From positions 15,290,967 through 15,354,966 of the forward strand of contig NC_040016.1 of the NCBI RefSeq assembly GCF_000972845.2: a stretch of 64,000 nt of DNA, written 5' to 3'. Of the stretch, positions 24,365 through 34,444 are shown one piece after another. The position numbers and the translations under genes were made by a program. Origin of the DNA: Larimichthys crocea. Lineage: Eukaryota > Chordata > Actinopteri > Sciaenidae. The notes beneath the pieces are model-generated. The model searched no databases. It was given only the letters and a program-made list of their open reading frames with translations, and was not told where the DNA came from. How positions within the stretch are numbered: position 1 is the first letter of the stretch; each line of letters begins with the position of its first letter.

Positions 24365-27133
24365 TTAATAACATTCCAGGTCATCTCGGTCATTGATCAA
24401 CATTCTCAAAATATGATTACATGATGTCTTTATCTATATTTGATAGGGTTAGTTCTTTTTCTTAATGTGGTAGAGGCTCAAGTGAAAAACAAATTGCATG
24501 TTTGATTAAAAAGGTGACATGTATGGCTCAAAGGTTCAAGATGTGGTCTTAAATTTGCTCAGATGGCCTAAAGGATTCCACGGTTTGAACTTTGTCTCCT
24601 CTTTATTTGTATCTGACTCGACTAATTTACTTCATGGTAGTATATTAGCTGCACCATTGTAATGTAACATGTCAACATCAGCATGCTACCCCAGTCGAAG
24701 TTATCTGTCCTCCTCTCAAAGTTCTTTTCTGGTTTTAAATGAATTAGAGTCTTTATATTAATCCCATAATGCCATGTAGGATGTTTATACAGTGAGATTC
24801 ACGTTAATTGTTTATTTTTCTTGTAACATATCAGGTCAGGGGAGTTGCAGGTCATGCTGCTCGTTTAAAATAAAATGTCCCGCCTTACAATAATTAATGA
24901 TGGGGGGAAAAAAAGAGATTAACTATTTAAATACATATTTTGTAAATCTGTTCTTGGGCTGAATATTTTCTGATATTGTAACAAGTTGTTTTAAACACTC
25001 TCTATTGTTATTGTAACATAAGATTTAGCGTTTTGGCATCTTTCCATTAGGTATTTATTATTATAATTATTCTTAAGGTTACCTTTTACTGTGAATGGGT
25101 TCTCACCTTCTGGACAAGCTGCAAAGCCAAAAATCATACTGTTGAAAAAAAAAAAGTTTTTTTTTTAAACCAATAGTTTGAAAATGAGGGAAATAGGTTC
25201 ATTTGCTGCCTTGCCTCGAGTTTAGATGAGAATATCGATACCACACATGTCTGTGAGTGGTATCATTTCCTGTAAACATCAAGAAAAGCAGCAGATAACC
25301 AGTGCTTGGTGTTTATCCTAAAATGTCAAACTGTTCCTTTGAAGTTGCACTTACAGATTTGGGCTCCAGTGAGGTCAGGGCCTGTAACCTGTAATTCATT
25401 TGTAACGTGCACCTTGGATAATGTACGAACTGTATAACATGATGTCTCAAACATGTGTTGTACAGTTAGCTGTCTGACTACTAATAGGTGATACTTTAAT
25501 TATCTTTATTCAGGGGTAATTTATCTTAAACTTTAAGTCAGATGAGATGCATATTAATTAAAAAAAAAAGCACTCTTATGCTGATCAGAGAAGCCTGGGC
25601 AAACTTTATTTTGAGACTCACTGCTGTATCTTGTCTAATTGCTGCACCATGCATTGAATCAAGACAAGACTTATTACCACTAGTTTACAGCATAAATTGT
25701 TTCCTCCGATGGCGACGTCCATGTGTACAGATTTGTTGAGCCTTTGTAAAGCACAAAGAGAACACTTGACTTTTCTTTGTAAGATGCTCTCACGTGTAGT
25801 TTGACATAACGTTTGCTCAATGATGTTTCCGTTTATTTGTGCTTCTAAACCAACTCCATGAGTGTGTTAAATGAAACTGACGTCAGTGGGCAAAATAACT
25901 TGTCTAGGTGGCTTTTTGTCTGTTGTCATATGGATGACATTGTAATATAAAGTGTGTGAAAAGTTTTTATTTCTATTAACATAAAATTTAACTTTGGAAT
26001 GTAAAATACAACAGTGTGTCATGTCTTTTTGTTTCCAAGAAAAATAATCCTGAGGTCTGAAAGTGTTTACATCGTTTCGACCACTAGATGTCCACAGTGT
26101 GCAAATGTTCATTTCACAGTCATGGCAAGCAACATCCAATCCAAAAGAAATGTGTGTTCCTAAAAACAGTATTCTTGTCTTCTAGTTGATTACACATTTT
26201 CACTCAAATGTCATATAACTTACAACTGTGGCCAGCCAGCTGACTCAATATAATAACTCTGTCATCAACTTTTACGAAGCGTTTAATGTTTCAGTTTTTG
26301 TTGACACTGTCAGAGAGTTATTAATTCTGCTTTATGTGCATTATTGAGCTTGTAGTTTGCAGTTGTGTTAAATTGGACTGCATTATATTGAGAGGTATTC
26401 CTAATAATTGGGCCACCTCTCAATATAATGCACTCCTGTACAACAACAGCGCCAACTAAGCCCCCAGTAGTAAACATAATTAAATTATGACCTCTCTGAT
26501 AGTGTCAACAAAAACTGAAACATAAGGTTGGATCACACTGGGTTGTACAAGTGTACCTAATGAAGTGGCCAGTCGGTGTATGTACAATAGGCCAGTACAC
26601 ATGTAACGTTTCAATATGCCATTCCCAGCTTTCTCAGTTGCCTGTGAATTGATTTCTATGTAAAGAACTTTTCTTTTTTTCTAGAAAAATCCTATGGATG
26701 TAATGTTTATGCTCCCTAACAGTGTCAAGAGTGTGCAACACTAGCTAATGTTAGCTGCGTCTATTGTTTTTCCAACCTACTTTAGATGGGAAGCGGTTTG
26801 CAGATTTACTTGTTGCTGAAGTAACTGTAGCTGCTGTTAGCTAGTTAGTTGTGCATACACATAGCAGTTGTATTAGCTGACTCTGCACAGATTGAACTCC
26901 TGAACAAAACTATATATTTAACTTGTCCTGTTTCCCCCAAAATGTTGGGAATGTATTCATTTATTAAACTAGTAAATAAAGAAAGAAAAGATCAAAAAAC
27001 TCGCGAACACTAGTGGCAGAGAGTCATTAATAAACAAGCAAATAAAAACTGGTCTTTATATAAACATGTATTGTGTAATAGGAAGTCTGTAACTTTGCTC
27101 TGATATCTCTGTAAACTTCAGCCCTTCCCATTA
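24365..27133. other. shisa4-lmod1 intergenic region
   Basis: AT-rich DNA without a recognisable gene. It contains one palindromic miniature element (26286-26523) and, just after it, GTGTACCTAATGAAGTGGCC (about 26550-26570), a motif common in fish repeats. Confidence 0.7.
26286..26523. mobile_element. Palindromic miniature element (foldback MITE)
   Basis: The outer arms ATGTTTCAGTTTTTGTTGAC and GTCAACAAAAACTGAAACAT are inverted and extend inward with slight mismatch (CACTGTCAGAGAG against CTCTCTGATAGTG). An inner perfect 18-bp inverted repeat (26379-26396 and 26415-26432) surrounds an 18-nt loop. It is about 238 bp long with no coding capacity. The superfamily is not assigned because flanking duplications are unclear. 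Confidence 0.75.
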
Positions 27134-27168
27134 CCTTTAAAGGAGTGTGTACCCTGAACTAAATATGG
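27134..27168 (+). promoter_or_regulatory. lmod1: Paired CArG boxes upstream of lmod1
   Basis: CCTTTAAAGG at 27134-27143 is a perfect CC(A/T)6GG serum-response-factor site. CTAAATATGG at 27159-27168 differs from consensus at one position. They are separated by 15 bp and lie 330-364 bp before the lmod1 start codon. Mammalian LMOD1 is a known SRF/myocardin target, so these are plausible smooth-muscle control sites (inference). Confidence 0.65.
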
Positions 27169-27497
27169 ACATGCACTTTCACAGGATTTTGAAGAATGTC
27201 CCAGCCTCACAGTCCACTTTGATGATGTGGGGCTCTTGCAGTTCATCACTGGTACTCCTCACTGCAAGACTGTGAGTCCAGCCTCTTTGCATCAGGACTG
27301 ATGCCTCTGGTGGCTTTTTGGTGAGCAGGACGCAACGGGACAGCAGGACACAAGCTTTGGCCTATGGGAATACTCAATACAATAATAAGATTCTGAATAA
27401 AGGGATTCACCGTGCTATCGTATTCAGTATCTCCAAAGAAACTAAACTTCTCTGTCCTCCTCCACGGGCGTAGCCTTTACCCTAACCATAGGCAACC

Positions 27498-30400
27498 ATG
27501 TCCAGGATGAAGGTGTCAGAAAAGGGCAGGAAGAAGCACCTGACCCGTACCGGCCGTCAGGTCAGCGAGGACCCAGATCTGGACAACCTGCTGTCCACCC
27601 TTTCCCCAGAGGAGATGGAGCAGCTGTCGAACGACATAGAGCCAGACATCGCCCAAAGGGACAGCCAACCTGTGCAACCATCTACAAGCAACAACGTCTG
27701 TGCCGCCAAACAGGAAAGTAGGCAGGAGAGCGATCTGAAAGGGAGGCTCAGTCAGAGAGAACAATCATTTGAGGTTTGTAAATTCTTCACTTGACTTATC
27801 TGGTATACTAGATTGTTGTTTTGGGTTTGACATAAAATAAAAGTGTTAAAATATGACATGCATGTTTTCCAAGACCCTGTACTCTTTTAAATTGTTTGTA
27901 TTTGATCAATAAAATAACCTGCAGATGGGTGACTTCAGGAGAGTTTATGAAATCAAACTATATTTGCACTTGCATAACAACCACTGTCCCAGAGGTAGTC
28001 TAATGATAGCTTTCATGTGCTTGAAGGAAACCAGCAACTGGACCTCATCCACCCACCAGCTCATAAATAGTGTAGAATTGCCCTCTGTGCCAGGAAAAAC
28101 ATTGTTTTCCTCTTGCTTGCATCCATTTCACATTCTTAATCATCTTCTCACAAGCGAAGAAACAGGCTCAGAAATCATTTCTTTTATTCCTGTGACACTC
28201 TATAAAGGATTTTTGAGCTCTCCTTGGTTGACAGGGAGCCAGATTTCTTACAGTTTGTGTGTTTCAAGGAGAGGCACTTCAGTCGATGGAGCGGCGGCCC
28301 TGCTGAGCTTCTTAATCCTGGCCTGATGGAATTCCTTGGTTGATTGCTCCTACTCTCACTGCCTTTTAAGGATACATCTGCCAGGGCCATGGCTTCACAC
28401 AGCAAAACAGATGGAGACTCACAAATCAAACACGTTGCAAGCAACGTGGCTGCAAATGTATCCCTGCGCTATAAAAAATGGTTCCTTGTCCTTTTGCTGA
28501 CTGTAAACACACAGGCTGTATTATGTCAGGAGAGAGTGTGTGTGTTTACAATGAACAGATGGACGAGGAGATGTTTGACAGTAAAGGAGGACAGTATTTG
28601 CATGGGTGTTTGCACAGTTAGGTGTTGCACTGTACATGTCATGCATTGCATACTGTATGTGTGTGCTGTACAGCCAATAAATTGTTTGAATTATGAGACT
28701 TTAAAGACCTCTTTAAATTCTGCAAAACAACAGCAACATTCTTTGTTTTATTTTGGTTCAGGACACTAGACCCTCAAACAGTAGGAAGTTTGATTAAACC
28801 CTATAATACTTTGTTTTTGTTATTGGCATATGTTTGCTTTACTTTCTGACATAACCCTAATCATTTTCAACATCATACTCCTCATCTTTGTCTGCAGGGT
28901 GAGCAAAAGAAGGAGAGCCGGAAGCAGGAATATCTGAGGAAGATGGGCCTGAGCCAGGAGGGGAATGATGATATGCCAACGAAAGCAGGGTTACGAAGTC
29001 AAGCTAGTGTCTCAAGTGAAAAAGATGTTAAGGTTGACGACAGAAATAGCAAGGGTCCTGAAAGTTTGAAAGAGGAGCGAAGTCGGCTTTCGAATAGATA
29101 CCGGATGCAGGAAAGCAAGGAAAGTGACATGAAAGATGAGACTAAAGAGAAAGAAAAATATGTGGACTATAAGGTAAGAGACAGAAGAGAAAACAGAGAG
29201 AGTACAGGTAGCAAAACAAAAGATATGATTTCTAAGTTACAGGACAAAAAGGATGACAGCAAAGAGAAGGAGAAGAAAGAAGACTGCAGGAGAAAAGATG
29301 ACAGCAAAACCAAAGACATTATCTCAAAGCTGCGAGAAAAACAAGAAAAGGAAGGGGGTAAGGAAAGGGAAAGGAGATCTGAGAGTTTCAGGACATCAGG
29401 ACTTGTCTCTAAAATGTTAGAGAAGCAAAGCAAGGTGCAAGAGGACCAGACTACAGAGAGCAAAGCAGAAGAGAAGAAGCCTAAAACAGAAGAGAAAAAA
29501 GCTGAAGATAAAAACAATCCTGATGTGAAACTTAAGCGACAACCGTCTGAGAGGGGTGAGGTGCAGGTGAAACATGACAAGGCAGAAAAAAGAACAGACA
29601 GAGAAGAGCTTGTTAACCACAGTGACCATGTGAAGGAGAAGGAGAGGAACATCAGCATGGAGAAGAAAGTAGGCGAGAAAAAGGAAAAAGAGGAAACTCA
29701 AGGAAAAAATAAGAAAGCTGATGAAACAGAGAAACCTGGCAACTGTGTGGCCAAAAACAGTCCAAAGAGCAAGGCGAAAGAGGAAGAGGAGGAGGACGAA
29801 GACTCCAGCATGTTTGATGAGCTGATGGAGCAGGTTCGAAGCAATGACCCCTCCCTCATTGAACTTAATGTTAACAACTCAGAAGTCATCAAGACAAAAA
29901 CACTCATTGAGTTCGCAGAGGCTTTGCACAACAACACCCACATTAAAAAGTTTGCTTTGGCTAACTGCCGTGCGGATGACCACGTGGCTTATGCCATCGC
30001 CGGCACGCTACGCAGCAACAAGACTATCACCAGCATCAACCTGGACTCCAACCACCTCACTGGCAAGGGTATCCTGTCTCTAATCCAGGCGCTGCAACAC
30101 AACTCCACACTGACCGAGCTTCGCTTTCAAAACCAGCGTCACATCTGTGGCGGGAAGACTGAGATGGAGATGACCAAGATCCTGAAAGAAAACACCACCC
30201 TGCTCAAACTGGGCTACCACTTTGAGTTAGCTGGACCCAGAATGACGACAACAAACATACTGAGTCGCAACATGGACCGACAGAGGCAGAAGCGCCTTCA
30301 GGAGCAGAAGCAGGCCCAGGCCAACGGGGAGAAGAAGGGGACACTGGAGGTGCCCAAGACAGGTGGTGGAGGATCTCTTAGAAGCTCACCCAAAGCTTCC

Positions 30401-30784
30401 CCAAAACCTTCTCCCATACCTTCACCAATCCCATCACCAAAGCTGACACCTAAAAGAGGAACTGGAGGTCCGGCTCCACCGCCTCCTCCACCTCCTCCTG
30501 GCGGTGGACCTCCACCTCCACCTCCTCCAATGCTGGATGTAGACTCCCTGAGGAACTCTCTGACTCCAGTGTCGCAGAGGAAGATGAATGGAAAAAGCCC
30601 AGGAGGTGGTAAGAACTCAAGGGACCAACTGCTTGACTCGATCAGAGGAAGTGATATTAAACAACTCAAGAAGGTACGTAGGATGGATTTACAGATATAT
30701 TAGCTCAGCCACAATATATTAAAAAATACTTACATTTGATTTTTTTTGTCCCCACAGGTGCCGGTGCCAAAATGGTTGCAGTAA
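27498..30784 (+). CDS. lmod1: Leiomodin-1 (muscle actin-filament nucleator), 3 coding exons
   Basis: Coding exons 27498-27773, 28898-30673 and 30758-30784 (stop TAA) join to 692 aa; human LMOD1 is 600. Leiomodins nucleate actin filaments in muscle, LMOD1 mainly in smooth muscle. The N-terminus holds a tropomyosin/actin-binding segment (RQVSEDPDLDNLLSTLSPEE, about residues 20-39). A Lys/Glu-rich low-complexity region (about 95-390) is longer than in mammals. The tropomodulin-like leucine-rich repeat domain follows (about 395-550; FALANCRADDHVAYAIAGTL, LRFQNQRHICGGKTEMEM), then a Ser/Pro repeat and polyproline tract (about 590-637) and a C-terminal WH2 actin-binding motif (NSRDQLLDSIRGSDIKQLKK, about 665-685). 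The polyproline and WH2 segments separate leiomodins from tropomodulins. The start sits in ACCATGT and precedes the conserved SEDPD motif by a longer leader than in human. Antisense frames across exon 2 are compositional shadows. Teleosts may carry two copies (lmod1a/lmod1b); I cannot tell which this is. Confidence 0.97.
27774..28897 (+). other. lmod1: lmod1 intron 1 (1.1 kb)
   Basis: GT-AG phase-0 intron. Open frames of up to about 140 codons occur on the + strand but show no family resemblance and no splice logic. Nothing else was recognised. Confidence 0.7.
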
Positions 30785-31857
30785 TCTTTTCTGTTGGAAT
30801 ATAAAGTGAAAAATAAGAGAGAGGGAGAACAGACATCTCACCAGAGGTTTTCAAGGAGATAAACTCTACCATACCCCGGGATGCAGTCAAAGAACTGCAC
30901 TGTGAGGCGGATGGAGAACGTGAAACACAAGATGCCCACCAGTTGGATGACTAGCCCTTGCTATGAGTTCTTCCCTCAAACACTGGACCAAAAGGACTCT
31001 GAGGAGAATGAGTGATGCAGGGCTCTCTTTTAGCCATCTAGCAGAGAGTTTATTGAGTTTTGTGGTTGTTTGTCTTCAGTTAATATTGACGCTTTGCTGG
31101 TTATTTGCACTAGATATTATGAAGCCGATCATATAATATGTTGGCTTGTGTATCTGAATGTGAGCATGATGGGAGTGTGCGATGAGCTTATTAAGAGATT
31201 CAAATAACTCTATTAAATCCTAATATACAAAAGTTTATTGGTAATATAGTGGACATTAATTTGACCATTTATTTATTTGTGCAGTTTGTGGGAATCCACC
31301 TTATACTTGTAAATCTGTTCAAACTGGGAATTCTGAAATGGCTGAAATATCAGGGAATTAACAAACATGGCGGCCTGACTTATATAGAAAAAAAATCTGA
31401 TTCAGAAAAAAAAAAGGGCAAGGTGGTCTTTGATTGTGTGTCTCATTGCTAAATCTCAAGACATCTCAGGCAAGGTTTAATGGATTGGAAAGTAGCCCAG
31501 TGTTATCCTGGTGCAAAGTTATAGCATGGAAATAATTACGTAACGCATTTTTATCAGGAAATGTAAATGAATGCCCTTCGATATCAGATGTTATATTTTG
31601 TACAAAATCATTCTAGCCTGGGTGGTGAATACCTTACATCACTTGTAATGTAATATGTCAACAAGTCTTAACCTTTGAGGGGATTGGGAAAGAAAATGAC
31701 TGGCTTATATCAACCCTCCTGTTGATTTGAGTGAATGTCATTTCTATTTAATTTGATTTACAAAAATCAGAGTGGCACTCATATGTGTATTGTGTAATGA
31801 AGGACTCTCTGTCATATCTGATTACACATGTCTTTCTTACACAGCCTGTATGTCTTC

Positions 31858-31863
31858 AATAAA
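31858..31863 (+). terminator. lmod1: Probable lmod1 poly(A) signal
   Basis: AATAAA lies 1074 nt after the stop and is followed by GT-rich sequence (GGTATGTTTGC), a typical cleavage context. Confidence 0.6.
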
Positions 31864-31889
31864 GGATTCTGGTATGTTTGCAATGGCAA

Positions 31890-34378
31890 ATCACAAGTGT
31901 AGTGGCTGATATCATTAAGGACAACATGTACAGTATATGTAAAATGAAATGCGACTATTGCAATATTTTCAGTATGATAAATGAAGGTATACAGTATATG
32001 TATTAATATCTGCTGAGCTGTCATTCATTTCAGTTGGTTTACAGTCTATGTGTTCATATATACTCCAGATCTAACTTTTGCATAAAGAAACAATATCTGA
32101 AGAGGCGTATATAGATATGCATGACGACCCAACAACAAACCTGTAGTGGAAATAATCTCTAAGTAAATGTATAGGTCTCCTGTAATACTGTATGTGAACT
32201 GACAACTTAAATTAATGTGAAGGATTACATTCATTTACATACCTGAAGAACCAGAACATTAAATATTTAAAGCTGCAGGGAGGCTGTCTAGTGTCTACCC
32301 ACCATCATCCTGGGTGTTCAGAGGCGAACAGGAGAACAGCACCACCAGCAGCAGGCCAGTTTACGTTTCCATCTCCCTGCCTCAGCTTCTGCATCCATGA
32401 AATGCCTATATTTGGGCATTTCTCAATGAAAGCTTGCTTTGTGATTCATTCCTTTCTCGTTCCTAATAATGGGACACAGGCCAGCGGTCTGTCTCTCGGC
32501 TCTAGCTGCTTCTTTGACCAACAGAACTGAGCCGAGGCGGAGGAAAAAAAAGGGGAAAGAATGAAAATGTTGAGATTATGGGATATTTGGGGCCAGAAAG
32601 GAATCTAAGGATGGCTTAGTTTGTTTGCAGAAACTCACTCTTGTATATTCACATTTCTTGTTTAATGTTGACATCAGGTACACAGTGTACTTTAGTTTAG
32701 TTTAGTCTTCAAGTTAACCCTGCATATAGGTTCCTTCCTACCTTTAGCATGGCTGAATTAACCTTTTAGGGTGTCAAAATGAGGGGGTCCCCTGTTGATG
32801 CCCTTTCCTGCAATATACATGAACCCAAGTTTGCTGTGTGACTGAAAGACAAATGTATGTAGGAATGTGAAACATGTAAGCATATAGGCCTATATCAATA
32901 TAGTAAAGGTCTTAAAATTAAATTTTTACACAGGAATCAAGATCAGATAATACAGTAGGACTCACCTTAAGACCTATAGCAATTGATATTGTGCTTTTAC
33001 CAAACAAATCATAAAAATTCAAAACATACAAGCTTGTGTATATAAAAACAAGTAGACATTAACTACAACTGCCAGTGTGCATGTCGACAAAAAGTATTCA
33101 ATGACAGATAACGGAGGGTGGAGGCTAAAGATGAAGGTGATGAGAAAAACGCTGCACCTTAAATCAATTATTACTTCTAAATTCTGGTTCAGTTGTGGAT
33201 GAATTCTTCAGCTATGACTCTGACTGGCTTCTTCTATATGCCAACAACAGCAGAGGCTCATGGGTATTGTAGTAGTATTGTAGTAAACCTGCCAGAATGA
33301 TGTGATCACAGTGACCCTGTAGTCTTTGATAATTTAAACGTTATTGCTTCATTTAAGGTTTTGGTTCAACACACTGGAACAATATCAACTTTTTTTTTCT
33401 TGTTGTTTTATATCAAAGTAGATTTTATGGAGTCATGTTTCTGTTGTGGTTCTCCTGCGTCCTGTTCAGTAGCATACCTTGATTTCTCTCTATACCATCC
33501 TCTGCAACTGCTTCCTTAGAAGACCCACAGAGGCTAGATTAGTTCATGCCGTTAAAAGCAGCTGCTTGTTTTCCTTGGCTCGATTAGTTCATGCCGTTAA
33601 AAGCAGCTGCTTGTTTTCCTTGGCTCAATAAAATTATGCTTTATTATTTCCACTTCTCTAAATTCGGCTGTGCACTCACTTGCTTAAAGAATCTATGACT
33701 TTAACTGTATTGTTTAACTTTATGGCTGCAAAGTGTGTCTCCTCTGACATACCGGTTCACCTTCTTCTCCCGCAATACTGAGCGTACTATTTGTTTTCGT
33801 ACTTTATCAAACATTATGATCATACAGACATTCATTTGTACAATGGTGACAAACAAACTGACTTTTATAGATGTTATTGTTTATTATGTTTAGATGCCTT
33901 ATGTATGTGAAATTACTGACTACAAGTATAAGATTTCTCATGTAACTCAAAGGTTTATTATTACATTTGATGTCTTTAGGCATAATGCAGAATGTCCAGT
34001 TTTAATATAAACAAACCTCTCTATGTCCTCCAAGACACAGATGAGGATGGACAGTGACAAAATAAATGGCTAATTATTTCTAGCTTGGTGCCACAAAAGT
34101 CCAAATAAATTGAGAATTATTATGTTACATGGGTAAATGTTATGCAAGACATTTAAATGCATAATGTGTTATTTTACTGTCAGTAGAGGACCACTGATGT
34201 TGGTAAATACACAATTTATGGTGAGTATGGAGAACAACAGGCTATCATATATAAATAATATTTTGTTGAGTGATAAAAAGTTGATTTTCCTCGCAGATAA
34301 TAATTTGTTTTCACAATGTAACATCTGATTCACTCATACAAACCTAGTTTTCCTGCTTTTGACTGGCCCTTTAAGATG
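31890..34378. other. lmod1-timm17a intergenic region
   Basis: AT-rich DNA with no gene recognised. It holds a perfect 45-bp tandem duplication at 33537-33626. Confidence 0.7.
33537..33626. repeat. Perfect 45-bp tandem duplication
   Basis: The unit beginning GATTAGTTCATGCCGTTAAA (33537-33581) is repeated without a mismatch at 33582-33626. Complete identity points to a recent duplication, or an assembly artefact. Confidence 0.95.
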
Positions 34379-34444
34379 TGACGTCGTGTGGTTACGTCAG
34401 GCTGTCGATAAGCGTCACGTCAGAGGGAACAGCGAAAGAACAAA
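34379..34444 (+). promoter_or_regulatory. timm17a: timm17a core promoter with three CRE/ATF-like sites
   Basis: TGACGTCG (34379-34386), TTACGTCA (34392-34399) and TCACGTCA (34415-34422) each differ from the palindromic CRE TGACGTCA by one base. All lie within 66 bp of the start codon. There is no TATA box. CREB/ATF-type control is an inference. Confidence 0.65.

Noticed and set aside
27898..28769. Frames of 133 and 141 codons in lmod1 intron 1
   Set aside because: Composition and lack of similarity fit chance; lmod1 exons join cleanly across this region.
29167..30669. Long minus-strand frames across lmod1 exon 2
   Set aside because: Ser/Leu-rich and Gly-rich composition is the antisense of the Lys/Glu-rich linker and polyproline tract; no independent start, splice or family signal.
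28943..30703. Treating the 586-codon frame as a complete single-exon gene
   Set aside because: It is lmod1 exon 2; the true N-terminus is in the 27498 exon, and a donor at 30674 leads to the conserved KKVPVPKWLQ end.
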